A DNA stretch of 64,000 bases from Reticulitermes speratus (GCA_021186555.1 JAJKFL010000007.1:5155249-5219248); one strand, 5' to 3'; shown: positions 1 to 12,096, counted from the stretch's first letter. Made by a program: numbers and translations. The notes: generated by a model from the sequence alone, not told the origin.

Positions 1-3000
1 GAGAACAGAGGACCCCTGTCTTAACACACACACATGTGAGAACATAAAAATGAGTTTAAAAGCAGCAGTAATTCAGCCTGCTGTCTGAAAGGTCTTCCTT
101 GCTTAAGATCCAGTGACCACTGTCCAAGCTATACTGTTAAAACATACTGAATAATATTTCGGCAAAAACTTCTTTATTATACAAGAAATCCATACATACA
201 AGTTGCTGCCATCTGACTTTCATCATGAAGTCAACTCACTGACTCCCAACTCATGAAGTTTCAGTGAGCATCAATGAGCTGACACAGCCAGTAAGGCGAT
301 GATGTTTTCCCAATGACTATTATAACTACCTCCTATTTTGAATCACACACTGCAACCACATTACAAAACAAATTATGTGAATGAACAAAAACCATTTACC
401 AGTTTTAACAGACAAGATGGTCAACTTCTTCAGTCATTAATTCAGTTTTCCTGTTCAGAATTAAAACACCACTGTGCCAAAACAGACGAGTTGCATGAAC
501 ACACAACTAACCCACACAATATGTGTACAATGCAGACTCCAAACCGGTAATGACAGCATAAATGTTGCAGGCAACAACTCATAAGAGCTCCAAGTATGTT
601 TCGCTGTCTGACTAATTTTTCTTAATTCATTCACACACTACACTGTAAACGCCTAATAGAAATAAACCGTAACGGTTGAAAATATTTCACCCCATCCTCA
701 AATGTGGCTCAATGACAGTAAGAAACAAAGTATGTAGTTCCAGAATATTAATGAACACAACATTTAAATGAATGAATGGAGCTTCAAGCAATTGCAGTAT
801 TTCCTCATTAATTCCTTTAAGTTAAAATGGCATCGCATGCACTTCTAATGAACATGCTGTTTAGGCAAATATAAGCTTGAAATTACTTTGGATATCTCTT
901 GGCCACAAGGTTATACTGCAGAGAAGAGGCATTAGTGCAATCATATACTACTGTATGCAGTATTAAATACTTTGACACAAATACTATTTTCCCAGAAGGA
1001 TGCCTTCTAGTGTTGTAATATTACTATGTTTTCTTTACTTGTTCCTCTGACCACAGAGTAATTAAAACACAGAAGAGAGATTGTCTTCTCCTGCCTCCAA
1101 GATCTGAGATGTAATGTCTCCAGGAATATTATAATTTATGAAAATGTGTATTGCTAAATACCATGTTAATTAATTATCTCAATTATGAGATCAGGAACTG
1201 AGAAAATTGCTTTCCTGTCCTTTCCCAGCTCATATTTTGAAGTGCTTATTGTAGAGAATGAATTTATTTCTTAGCAATAACTGACCAAAACAAGGTTAGA
1301 GAGGTGTAATCCATACAAACTTTTCCTGTGCATTCCTTGCTCCTAGCATTCTGAATATTCATAGCTGTTCCAAACACTTCTGATGAAGACATTAATGTCA
1401 GTAAGTGTAACTTAGAATATAATGATTATACAACTACTTTTCAATGATCTCAAGATTACTTTCATCGATATGCTAAAATTTTAGACTGTTATCACATTTA
1501 TTCAATAACAGATTAACTGCACATTTAATACACATTTTGTCTATGTTAAATCTATCACGCATAAACTCAAAAATCTGCACCATTGCCATGTTTTGTCACC
1601 TTATAAATAAAAGTTTGTAGGCATTTGTATGCATGTGTATGATCTATCGCCACAACATATTTCAAACTGCCATTAAACTGAAACTTAAATGCAAATTTCA
1701 AGCACGCTCTATTGTTCTGATTACATTTAACAAACGACTGCCTCAAAAAGGTGCATATTTTTTTAAGCTAACTTCTGGATCCTACATTATGTGCTGTTGG
1801 TCTCTCTCTTCCACCTCACAACTTATGCATGTCACTCTGTTATTAAAAGTTGCAGGGATTTAAAACATAAGGGTACAAGGTGGCCTCCATCATTCATGCC
1901 AAATCTCATCAAAATGTACCCAGCTCTTCTCCGTATAAAACGTGCAGAGTGATCGACGGACAGGTAGGAACCACGTGAGATTTTAGATTTTTGCAGTGGT
2001 GTGACTGACGTTTCTGTTCTTCTATGGTATAATACCATGTCACTGGTTAATTCATTCTGAACTGATTACCCAGCAATGTAACATCATATTCCAAGAAGAA
2101 AAGAAACCTCAGACATGAACTAGTCGTAGATGTGTTCATGTTATGCACATCATGCAAAGAATGCACAAAAATATGATGTATGTACTACCCTGTCCAAAAC
2201 TGTTAGAATAATGTAAAATGGCTCTGACATTATCTTGGGAATACACGTTGAAAAGTATTTTCAAAACATCCACTCACTCTTAAATGCATTCAAATACTCC
2301 TGTTCACAATCAGCCCATCTGACGCGTTTATTCGATCAGGTGGTTCATTTTACCACTCTGTCATTACGAAGAATTATGGTGCCCCATAGGTTGCGTGTAA
2401 GGGCCTTTATCAAGCGTATGTGTTCATGACTGAAGACGCATGTGACAGCAGATTTGGTCAGCACAACAGCCACCATTTTCGAACTGACATAAGGCAAAAA
2501 TAACTGAATAAATGCAGACTATCTACCAGTTCTGTTTAAATGAGCCAAGGAACTGCAACAAAACTAAATGTGTGTTCAGGTAGTGCAACTCTGGAAGAGG
2601 CCCACATTCCTCACACAGTGATCTTCATACATCGTCCTTTATATACACCTATTTATAAAGCCAATTATCAAACTGCCAGTCTTAGCCTTTACTGCAGCCT
2701 GCAGGCTACTTTGTTCTCACCACACGGACGTGACTGGAAGCGGTGACCACTACTTAGAAGCGAAGACATAAATGTCACATAATAAAAGGCACATTTTTAC
2801 CGAAAATCAATTGGGAAATCCCATATTAAAATTCAAATAAATGTCCACACTCCTGAACAATGAATCAGAATCAATTAAACTATGTTCATGAATACCGAAC
2901 TCCTAGCCGACGTGGCAAATTCTAAAAAAGAAAGTGGTACCCAAAACTTACTGTCAAAAACAATACATAGAGAAAAGTTAAATCTACGATTAAATTAAGT

Positions 3001-3779
3001 TTATGCTCACTAGTGATAGTTCACAAGACTTATTACACTGAGTCTATACGAATTAGATCAGTAGATGCAGAAATGAGCCATGGCATCACTTTCACATGCT
3101 AAACTGCACCTACACTTAATAAATTTCAACATGTTTTAATTCAGGTACTTGTGATACAGACTTGTCTTAACAAAACTTGTAACCATGTGTCAACTGGATC
3201 TGAAGCACAGGTAGAGCACCCAGGCTAGCTACGAGCATGTTAAACATACAACACTGCACACTGCAACAAGGAACACTTCGCCAACCACATCTCTTTGCAG
3301 TCTCAGTACATGCTTCTAAAAGGAACACTTCCAGAAATAAAGATTTTCTTCACGTCAGTTATAATTCAGCAAGAATTTTGCAAGAATGGTCTGAATTTTA
3401 TTAAAGGGCACAGAAATGGAACTTCTGAACTTTTCTGCTATTCCCCTGCAGGATAATAGATAAGACTGTGCACATGTACTATAAATTTTCACTTACCGGT
3501 TGGTATGTAAACAGAACATGAAAGAATTACCAGAATTTGCAAAATAACTTTCCACAACTCATTTTTTGTTTTGTGTAACTTTTAACAGTTTCTGTACACA
3601 TAGGTTCATTAAAGTAAAGTAAACAAATAACCTACATAACTATTTTGGAATGTACAAAAATTGTACCATTTAAATTAAGGGGTAAAACAGCTTCCACATG
3701 TCAAATTCACAAAATGAACTAGTGCAGAACACTCAGTATTCCTTGCTTCAGCAAGCAGCGCAAGGGCCTAGTCATACAG
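1..3779. other. AT-rich, gene-poor flank (possible 3' UTR and downstream DNA)
   Basis: I see no convincing coding region here. The open frames are 60-76 codons with no recognisable domain. The interval has noticeably fewer recognisable repeats than the rest of the window. It lies directly downstream of the minus-strand stop at 3780, so part of it is probably the 3' UTR of the psq exon; insect regulatory genes often have long ones. A diverged copy of a dispersed repeat lies at about 1877-2040 (an AAATCTCATCAAAATG-like stretch followed by a small hairpin). Confidence 0.4.
3397..3402 (-). terminator. Candidate poly(A) signal AATAAA for the psq exon
   Basis: TTTATT on the plus strand reads AATAAA on the minus strand, about 380 bases past the stop codon at 3780. 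It is the nearest good match I saw. AATAAA is common by chance in AT-rich DNA, and other copies occur further down (for example near 1262 and 172), so the true cleavage site is uncertain. Confidence 0.25.
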
Positions 3780-4228
3780 TCAGAATGTGTTGTCTAGTCT
3801 GCCCATCTCATCGCTGCGGTCAAAGTAAAGGGACACAATGCTATGCTTCTTACAGAAGGCCCACCACCACCGGAATCCAGCAAGTCCCGTAAATTGGAAC
3901 TCTGGATCACGGGCACGTCTCAGTTTCTCTACAAATGCCAGAATTGATGTGAGGGACTTTTTGGTTCTGCGGTTGTATGGTTGTATGGAGATTTCACAAC
4001 AGAATTCCAAGACTGCCTGTTCCTCATAAGCTGTGAGACCTGCTTCCTCCAAGACCACCATACGTTTAGATTTGCCAAGAATATTATCATAGAGAGTGCC
4101 CTTAGGAATGCCATAACGTGTCGACGCCTGGGTGAATCGCATCTTCTGTGTTACTACCGCATGTATAGCTTCCTTCAGCTGAGCCTGCGTCCAGGTGGGC
4201 GCTTTCAGTTTCAGGAGTGCGGGGCAAT
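3780..4228 (-). CDS. Terminal exon with psq helix-turn-helix plus CENP-B/Tc5-type second HTH
   Basis: This is probably the last exon of a nuclear DNA-binding regulator. The minus strand shows a pyrimidine-rich acceptor (TTTGTATTTCTTAG) ending at 4229. The open frame then runs 148 codons to TGA at 3780-3782. The first two exon bases (AT) complete a codon begun upstream. Residues about 8-55 form a psq-type HTH (APTWTQAQLKEAIHAV, then RYGIPKGTLYDNI). Residues about 65-135 look like the second HTH of pogo/Tigger and CENP-B-type proteins: LTAYEEQAVLEFC, then GLAGFRWWWAFCKKH with the aromatic-rich end typical of that fold. No DDE catalytic domain follows. psq domains are known to be related to the N-terminal HTH of pogo-type transposases, so the exon resembles the complete DNA-binding half of such a transposase joined to a host gene. 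The alternative is a spliced remnant of a domesticated pogo transposase. The domain call is firm; the gene identity is not. Confidence 0.75.
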
Positions 4229-4399
4229 CTAAGAAATACAAAACAAAACAAACACTAATTCTACTTTCTAATAAAAAAACTTAAAAAAGCAACTTCACTA
4301 CAGAACAAAACCAGGGCAAACCAAAAGGGAAGTTACAAAATTAATAAGTTATCATCAATGAATAAAAAATGTTCGTTCCACAACAACTGCCTCTTGTCA

Positions 4400-4803
4400 C
4401 TATGAGAAACTGTCGAACCGCTCCACTTTTACAGAGGAAGCGGTGTGAGATGGGTCAGGATCACTGGGAGTGCCTTCTTGGGGGGAGAGACCATAGCGGT
4501 AATTGCAGGAGGCACGACTACTGACGACTCCCAACGCTCTTGTTCGTCTCCACAACGTCATCACAGGGATGTTGCACTTCTCCGCCGCCGGCTTTATTGG
4601 CGTCCCCTGCTTTACCAGTTCTATGGCCGCTAAGAGATCGTCTTGTGTCCACTTAGAGTTAGCACTTTTGGACATCTGCAAGGCTTTCCATGCATGAGGC
4701 TGCAAGAAGGGAGCAACTTGCGTCTGCTGGGCTTGATCCAGAGAAGAGGTGCAGGACAGAGAAGAAGAATAACTAGAGCTCTTAGGAGGCGCCAGATTGG
4801 GCT
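4400..4803 (-). CDS. Alternative terminal exon with a psq-like helix-turn-helix
   Basis: The minus-strand acceptor CTTATTTCAG ends at 4804. The exon is open for 133 codons to TAG at 4400-4402. Like the neighbouring exon it begins with two bases (AG) that need one upstream base. A Ser-rich linker (SSSYSSSLSCTSS) leads into the HTH at about residues 52-95: KWTQDDLLAAIELVKQG, then AEKCNIPVMTLWRR, the classic psq spacing with the GTP(I/L)..AA motif. The tail is short and ends in VKVERFDSFS. No donor in the right phase joins it cleanly to the next exon: the best, GTAAAA near 4430, would leave phase 0 whereas the next acceptor needs one base. I therefore read it as an alternative last exon, as in lola- or mod(mdg4)-type BTB genes. 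The start is set by the splice site; there is no in-frame ATG that must be used. Confidence 0.72.
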
Positions 4804-6145
4804 CTGAAATAAGAACCCACCAATGACAGTCAGCATAGTACAGCCACCTGCTTGCTCTATCCCATTAACATTTTGAAATGGAAATTTTACTCTACGTTAC
4901 GTATGATTCAGTTTGCAAAGCACGTCTTGACTTTTTAATGACAAAGCTCTGTAATTCCGTTCAGTCACTTCTATCCCCTATTTTACGTATAAAGACTGAA
5001 GTTCACAAAGATATATTCCTAAAATCAAATCTGATGATATGTACATTACTCCAGTGTTAATTTTTCTGTTTGAACACATACACACATGCAAGTGAACACA
5101 CTGCAGCAGCCAAGACATTCTCAAGCCTCTGGTAGGTTGGTACAGAGCATGCAACACTTTGAGCCAAGCCCTCAATGCCTCCTCCAGTGGAAAAACAAGA
5201 CAGCTTTCATTGATAACATAATCTCGAAGAAGGTGATGTTGCGACCAGGATCACCTTATTGCTTCTTCAAAAGTCTTCCTCCAATAACAGCAACAAGGGC
5301 ATCACAATCTACCATCTGCCCTTCGCAATTCAGTGACCATCATTTGAGACCACATCTGGTTCTCCTGACACTTGCACTGTAGCACTGTATTTTAGGATAC
5401 GTCACATCATCTGCCGTAGAACACAACGTCCTTCGGATTTCTCTTTGCCTACACATTGACCTTCCTTGACCGTTCAACTGTTTCTTAGTTACACGAAGTG
5501 GCAAAACTGTCTCAGTACAACTGCCAGTTGCAACAGGTCATTCAACTAGCGAAGAAACCACTGAAATCTATTTAAAATATTCATTACTCACATCAAATAC
5601 ACATTTTATACTCATTCTAGCATTATAACAAACTAGAGCATTTATTCAAGAAAGTGCACTGCCAGGAAGGCAATCCCGTGCATAGTTGAGAAAATAAAGA
5701 GCAATTTAACATGTCTATCCACAAAATATACGAGGAATGCCTTGGGAATGCAGTACTACAGGTACAGAGTACCTCTCTGGAGGATGACAAAATGAAGCAC
5801 TTAATTCGGATGAACGTGAAATTTCCAAATAAAATTTGCCTCATAAGAATTTGAACCAAGGACAGTGTAATGGAACATGGATTCTACATAAGCCAAAAAA
5901 ATTAGTTTAGAAACTGTTCTGGCGGTAAACCGCGGAATGTAAAGGCAATATTTGTGTTACATTTTGAAAACTGTCGAAGTACATACAGAGCAGAATACAC
6001 ACTCTGAACCTTCAACATCCAAAAGTTCAAGCATTTCTAGTCACACGCCAATCGAGTATTACTGAGCTTTTTTTACTGCAAACGTCAGGATATATCTTCT
6101 TTTTTTTTTTTGTAGTTTTTTTATTATGCCGTTTGCAATTCAGAC
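4804..6145. other. Intron or intergenic DNA, no feature recognised
   Basis: If the gene model holds, this is intron sequence between the 58-base exon and the terminal exons. I see only short uncharacterised open frames. A stretch near 5220-5390 (loosely TTCTTCAAAAGTCTTCC with the following 100 bases) reads like a worn repeat, but I cannot assign it to a family. Confidence 0.35.
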
Positions 6146-6149
6146 TGTA

Positions 6150-6355
6150 TAGTAATGAATGGCAGGACTGATGAACGAGGTACTGGAAAGGATTTGGAAG
6201 TATGCCTAATCAAGGTACCACTAACCTGGCACCTGCCCAGAGGACTGAGGGAGATTAAAAAAACGCCCAAACAGGATAAACAAATGACCCGAGTGGGATT
6301 CGAACATGACATCTTCCGAATATGAGTACAGAGTGTTACCACTACACAAACCGAT
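6150..6355 (-). repeat. tRNA-derived SINE, family F
   Basis: The minus strand starts with a tRNA-like promoter: an A-box-like GTTTGTGTAGTGGT and a B box GTTCGAATCCCAC. A body with TTTAATCTCCCTCAGTCC and GGTTAGTGGTACCTTG follows. Related pieces lie at about 16115-16290 (minus) and 43975-44065 (plus). Family letters in this annotation are my own labels. Confidence 0.6.
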
Positions 6356-7078
6356 TCTTTAGTATGACTTCAGTCAGCTCGGAAACGATTAGTGATTGTG
6401 TGGGTTCATGTCTATGTACATTACCTACCCAGCAGTATTCACGTCCGTTATTTCTAAGAACAGAATTCTAGGTTCGTGATTCAAGGAGCCTACCTACTGC
6501 AATACAATACATTATGGCACAACCTACATTACACGTTAATTGTACTGCTATTCTTAATTTTTATTCTTATGTTACCAGAATCTAGTACCTTTCTTACACA
6601 ACTGTTCCTGTTCTTTAGTACTTCGAACGGTGCTATACCGGTCAGGAAAAGAGTACGAAGTCGAAAGGAAGTAACACTTGTGACAGCCTCACCATAATAT
6701 GTTGATACCAGTGACGAAGCCTAAATATAACCACAATACTGGATGTCTTCACACATTCATTCATCTGCAAAACTATCTAAACTCTCAGGACGCTGGTACT
6801 CAAGAAACGTCCATGTTCGCTTTCAAGACAAAGCTGTTTGTAGCCACATTCAGCTTGAAGTAACAATGACATGTTCATACTCCAAAACATATACGTAAAT
6901 AATTTCAATTATGGAGGGCATAAGAACACTTATATACCGAATTTATTTACGTGGTGCACAAAAATAACATGAAACTTGACGAAAGTTAAATCTGGTTGTG
7001 TCTGACTCCCTGTTAAAGGGTGCACTTGAAAAGTCTGCTCTGGCCATTAGATTTACGCACTTCTAAACCGAAAGGGCC

Positions 7079-7260
7079 ATGCCATGGCTCAGGTTCGCAC
7101 TGCAGAGCGCCGGGTTCAGTCACAGGCTAGTCCATGTGGGATTTGTGGCAGACAAAGTGGCACTGGGATAGTCAGTACCATTCCACCAATTCTCCACACT
7201 CACTAATTCATGTCACTGGCGCAATATATCTCAGCAGTTCACAGCGTCGTTAACTAACAC
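7079..7260 (+). repeat. tRNA-derived SINE, family B (partial)
   Basis: It opens with GCCATGGCTCAGG and contains GTCCATGTGGGATTTGTGG, then CAAAGTGGCACTGGGA, the diagnostic middle of family B. The tRNA B box is worn and the 3' end differs from the full copies, so this is an old or recombined copy. Confidence 0.6.
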
Positions 7261-7966
7261 ATAAAAAGTATAACACGAAAGCACAGCACGTGCGTAACAC
7301 GCGGATATCTGGTCTTGGTTTCACGGCTAACTTCGTGCAATTATGATATGTACCTGACACATAATAAAACCTGACTGGGCTGCTAAACAAATCTTAAAGT
7401 GCTCCTTATTAACGCAAAAACAAAAGAAAAAGGCCCAAAACGCGCCAAAAATAAACTGGTATCCTAACGGCCTGCTTTCTTTACTAAGATACCAAAATTT
7501 GAATGGAGCAAGGGTTATACTGAACTGATACTGACCAAACTGAAATTCAGGTGACAAACGCTTTCAATGCTGACTCCAACTGTTAAATTTCAACAATATC
7601 CACTAGATAATTCACATTTAAAGATTCGTGGTTACTTTATGCATCTTTCAAAACCTCGCACGTTCTGCCCGCACTGTATTTGTCATGCACAATTCTCCGC
7701 CATCATTTACCTATACATCAACAATGTACTGGTTTTTATAACAGACACAAAGTGCGCTTGTGCAGTCTGTACAAAGAAGGCAACTATACATTTCCATAAA
7801 TCGAACTTAATATTAAAAATTATCCTCCAATTACAGTCTCGGTCCCTGAAGTGGTGTTTCCAAAATGATTCCCAACTAAAACTTGTATGTTACTTATCTT
7901 AACTAAGTATGCAGCCCATCATGCCCTGCTTAATGCAACGAACGTAAGAATACATTTGACAATGGA

Positions 7967-8266
7967 ACTGCCTCAAATCCCTGGGATAGCTCAGTCAGTA
8001 CAGCGACTCGCTACGGGCTGGACGATCTGGGGATCGAATCCCGGTGGGGGGCGAGGTTTTCCGCACCCGTCCAGACCTGCACTGGGACCCACCCAGCCTT
8101 ATTTACAATGGGTACCGGGTCACTCTCGCGGGTAAAGCGGCCGGGGCGTGGCGTTAAACACCCACCCCATGTAGCGCCGAGGTCAAACAAAGAGTACAGC
8201 TATACCGCTACACCCCCTCTGTGCCTTCATGGCATGTTCTAGGGTGAATTTTACTGCCTCAAATCC
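7967..8266 (+). repeat. Full-length tRNA-derived SINE, family A, with 14-bp target duplication
   Basis: A tRNA-like head (GGGATAGCTCAGTCAG and B box GGATCGAATCCC) is followed by the family A body: CCGTCCAGACC, AATGGGTACCGGGT, GTAAAGCGGCCGGGGCG, then GTTCTAGGGTGAA at the end. The exact repeat ACTGCCTCAAATCC flanks it at 7967-7980 and 8253-8266. That is a normal LINE-machinery target duplication and implies a fairly young insertion. Confidence 0.88.
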
Positions 8267-8329
8267 ATACCTGCTTCATCTCTCTCACAATGGATATTTT
8301 CCTTAACATTCTTCTCGCTTTTTGTTTTG

Positions 8330-8600
8330 GTGTGGTGAAGAGCCCCGCAGCAGACGCTACGGACGCACCGCACCCTTAAGGTTTATTGTGCAACCCTTGT
8401 GATGCAGATGAAGAGAAAGTTGATTAGTTTTTTTTTTTCATTTTTCCAAGTAATGGAGCACCGGTGGAATGAAATTGACAGGGGAAAACCGAAGTACTCG
8501 GGGAAAAACCTGTCCCAGTGCCACTCTGTCCACCACAAATCTCACATGGACTGAGCCGGGATCGAACCCGGGCCTCCGCGGTGAGAGGCCGGGAGTATTT
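8330..8600 (-). repeat. Full-length SINE, family B
   Basis: Read on the minus strand it has B box GGTTCGATCCCGG, GATTTGTGGTGGACA, GAGTACTTCGGTTTTCCCC, an A/T-rich spacer, then the conserved 3' end TTGCACAATAAACC and GTAGCGTCTGCTGCGGGGC. Other copies in this window are at 12097-12350, 24590-24845 and several fragments. Confidence 0.85.
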
Positions 8601-9278
8601 ATTTAATTCATGCGCCCTTCACGATACAACACCACACAATGGGCAAAATAATTAGTATCGTACTTTAATATTCAGTGTTTCGGCACGTAGATCAGCTGAC
8701 ACACGTAACTAGTTCATGGGATTCCCACGAATCGAAGAAAACGAGAAGGAAAGACTTCGCTCAAACGTTTACACATTGTTAGGCAACGACGCCTACATGT
8801 ATATAATACGTGACTCATCAGTGTATACTAAACTTCCAGGTACGGGTAGGCCTTCACACAGAATAAACAGAACGTCAAATTAGTAGTAATTACAATGTGC
8901 ACTCACAAATTCTTAAAAACAGATACTACAAATAAAGGTTCGGTATGACACAAGACTGCAACGCTGCGAACCACACAGCATTGCACCTTACAATCGCCTA
9001 TCCGACACAATCATCTTTCCTCCGACACCATGACTTTGAAATGTATATACATTTGCGTTCAACTGCGCAAGGCAATTCAAAGAGACGCAAACACTTTAAA
9101 ACCGGCGCCTACTGTTGGATCGGTAGAATCAAGCTTCTTAGGACTTCTACAGGCACTCGACGCAAGGCCCAGGAATCACACCAATTTCACACTCCGTTTC
9201 TTCCCAAAACTTCGTCAGCAGTCCGTGTGAGTGACGACACTGCTTCGGTGCCAGTTCAGCAACGTCTGTTGTCACAGG

Positions 9279-9683
9279 TCGCGTAACCACGGGGCCTATT
9301 TAACACCCCCACAAAAACGTGACACTGTGTTAGGTCTCGTGACCCGGGGCCTATTTAACACCCCCACAAAAACATCACACTGTATTAGGTTTCGTGAGCC
9401 GGGCCTATTTAAACACCCCCCACAAAAACGTCACACTGTATTAGGTCGCGTAACCACGGGGCGTATTTAACACCCCCACAAAAACGTGACACTGTGTTAG
9501 GTCTCGTGACCCGGGGCCTATTTAACACCCCCCACAAAAACGTCACACTGTGTTAGGTCTCGTGACCACGGGGCCTATTTAACACCCCCACAAAAACGTC
9601 ACACTGTGTTAGGTCTCGTGACCACGGAGCCTATTTAACACCCCCACAAAAACGTCACACTGTGTTAGGTCTCGTGACCCGGG
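9279..9683. repeat. Tandem array, about 7 units of 55-57 bp
   Basis: Each unit reads GGGCCTATTTAACACCCCC, then ACAAAAACGTSACACTG and TRTTAGGTCTCGTGACC. Units 1 and 4 share the variant GTCGCGTAACC and units 2 and 5 share CTCGTGACCC. This suggests a three-unit block was duplicated. The unit length is not a multiple of three and it encodes nothing recognisable. Confidence 0.92.
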
Positions 9684-9875
9684 GATGGGAGCGCCAAATG
9701 TAATTTTTTCCAGTACAACGTTCCATCCATCGCTGTGGTACTGTACTACTCAGGTGTTATCGCACCTGCGGATCGAAGTAAGAAAATGCACCGTCTTGCT
9801 GGAAGATAAACAGCTGAATCTTTATTAAGTTGAAGCATAAGCCAGTTAATTAATACTAACATGTAAATGGTAAAG

Positions 9876-10172
9876 TTAAAGGTAAAGAACTCCCTGGACA
9901 GGCCCTTAGGGTTCCAGGAGGTTGAGGCTCCCAGATTTTAAGACAATCGGCACATGAAGGTGATAAGGTTGTCAGCCCTACGCACCGGCCGCCTTTACAC
10001 CCCAGGAATATTCCTGGTCCTCATTTATATCAGAGGCTGAGTCGACACCAGGGCCATAGTGCGACCGAAAGGATTACGTCGATGAAAAATTGCAATGACA
10101 CCATCGGGGAATCGAACCCGCGACCTTCAGACTTGTAGCGCAGTGCCTCAACCAACTGCGCCACCGCCAATG
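9876..10172 (-). repeat. tRNA-derived SINE, family D
   Basis: The minus strand opens with a near-intact tRNA head: GGCGCAGTTGGTTGAGGCAC (A box) and GGTTCGATTCCCC-like B box (seen as GGGAATCGAACCCGCG on plus). The body ends with CCTGGAACCCTAAGG and TCTTTACC. The tail resembles family A, so the two may share a LINE partner. Confidence 0.7.
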
Positions 10173-10569
10173 GTTATTTTTTTCTGGGGAGGGGGCGAAA
10201 GGGCCGCAAATTTTGTGGTGTCAAATGGCGCAAACCACATCTACTTTGGCGATCCTCATTCATGCTCAATGAGACCCGAAGACGTGAATGTTGTGGCAAC
10301 TGACTGCTACTGAAGCGAGCGAAATTCCGTCCTGTCGCTGAACAAGAAGCCCACTGCCACGCCATCCTCTTCCAGCTGCTCTTAACTCAAGGAACTCGCA
10401 TCGCCTGCACTGTAACACTGTAAGCATTACAAAGCAAACGCTTCCGCAGAATGCAAACTCAACTTACGGCTATCTCTGTGCGTTGAACAGCTTGTTACAC
10501 TATTTTACAACCAACTAAATACACATTTAATTAAAAACCATTTATGGTTTCTCTAAAATTGTCTAAAAA

Positions 10570-10613
10570 CCCCTACATATGTTTCGGTCTGCAACCAGAC
10601 CATCATCAGGGGG
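10570..10613 (-). ncRNA. Hammerhead-ribozyme-like motif, left arm of element A
   Basis: On the minus strand: CCCC, core CTGATGA, stem II GGTCTG/CAGACC with loop GTTG, core GAAA, two-pair helix III (AC/GT) with loop ATAT, then GTA and GGGG, which pairs with the first CCCC. This is the order of a type I hammerhead with cleavage expected after GTA. One unpaired T sits between CTGATGA and stem II. Activity is not shown. Confidence 0.68.
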
Positions 10614-11539
10614 TTACCAGCTACACTTTTTATAACCCATCCATATGTTCCTTCAGTAGCACATGCAATGTAGATCACTACGTCCACTCATATCAGTTGC
10701 AGTATCACTATTTAAAAAAAAACACACGTTAAAACAATAAAATGGATAAACTGTTAAAACTGTAAAACTCATACGAAATACACTGTATACCATCACTGGT
10801 TTCGTCTTGTTGTTTTGTTCATGGTGAAGAATTTCCTTGTTACTGCACGTCCTTTGTTATTTGAAGTACAGAATCGTGGTGCTGTGTGTTGTAGATTATA
10901 ATTTTATATGCTGTAAATCGAGTAAAATTTATAGTTAGAAATATGGTTTTCTTTGCGTATCTCATTTATATTAACAATTTTTTATTTCTTGAATGACATA
11001 CCTGCTTGTTACGTGTGTTGCCGAGTTTGTAGTGCGTACTGTTAGGGTGTCTTGTAAACTGTGCTATGAGAGTATACCTGATGTTGTTACTTGCGTAATA
11101 GTGGGGGTAGGTGGGGTAGGGGCAACTCGGCAACACACGTAACAAGCAAGTATGTCATTCAAGAAATAAAAAATTGTTAATATAAATGAGATACGCAAAG
11201 AAAATCATATTTCTAACTATAAATTTTACTCGATTTACAGCATATAAAATTATAATCTACAACACACAGCACCACGATTCTGTACTTCAAATAACAAAGG
11301 ACGTGCAGTAACAAGGAAATTCTTCACTATGAACAAAACAACAAGACGAAACCAGTGACGGTATACAGTGTATTTCGTATGAGTTTTACAGTTTTAACAG
11401 TTTATCCATTTTATTCATTCTAACATGTGGTTTTTTTTTAAATAGTGATACTGCAACTGATATGAGTGGACGTAGTGATCTACATTGCATGTGCTACTGA
11501 AGGAACATATGGATGGGTTATGAAAAGTGTAGCTGGTAA

Positions 11540-11583
11540 CCCCCTGATGATGGTCTGGTTGCAGACCGAAACATATGTAGGGG
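11540..11583 (+). ncRNA. Hammerhead-ribozyme-like motif, right arm of element A
   Basis: Inverted twin of the left-arm motif with the same core (CTGATGA at 11544-11550, GAAA at 11568-11571) and the same pairing in stem I and stem II. Both copies of the element keep every core position. Confidence 0.68.
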
Positions 11584-12096
11584 TTTTTAGACAATTTTAG
11601 AGAAATCATAAAATGGTCTTTAATTAAATGTGCATTTAGTTGGTTGTAAAATAGTTAATGAAAATGCACGGTGAATATAAGGTAAAGCTTGTTACACTGT
11701 TTCATCTGTGACGCGTGGGCGAGTTGGACTCTTCAACTTGCACATACACAATTTTGTTTCCGAAATGCTTACAGTGCGGTGGGCCCTTTCTGAGTGACCA
11801 CTGCCGTTGAACACTCGTCACTTAATCTGTCTTCGCAAACAGAATAACATAAAACGTCTTTTCCTGTGTAGAAGCCATGTTTGCAACAGGCGTGCCCTTC
11901 GTGGAAGGGAAGGGAATTAATTTCCGGCGGAGACTTAAAAATATTCAGTTTGTTTATCGATTGGTACACAATAATTCACTGTCACATGCCCGAAAGTGCT
12001 TAACTACTTTCTCAATTGTCCTGGCACTTCTGCACCATAAAATTCACGATTACAGTTGCACTGAACACTAATGGCACTGTGCTTTTGTTTGTAGGG

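Larger units (their letters stand above)
10489..11698. mobile_element. Foldback Penelope-like/retrozyme-like element A
   Basis: Two near-identical inverted arms (about 10502-11027 and 11124-11652, roughly 525 bp each) flank a 96-bp spacer. Each arm carries a hammerhead-like motif. The exact 13-bp repeat AGCTTGTTACACT lies at 10489-10501 and 11686-11698. Beyond the right arm the element ends with AAAATGCACGGTG, also found at the right end of element B. Inverted or tandem terminal repeats with hammerheads and variable target duplications are known for Penelope-like elements and retrozymes. No reverse transcriptase is present. High arm identity suggests recent origin or gene conversion between the arms. 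Confidence 0.65.

Noticed and set aside
7979-8050. True tRNA gene at a SINE head
   Set aside because: The A and B boxes belong to a SINE with a long body and target duplications, and there is no complete cloverleaf ending. The same applies to all other tRNA-like heads.
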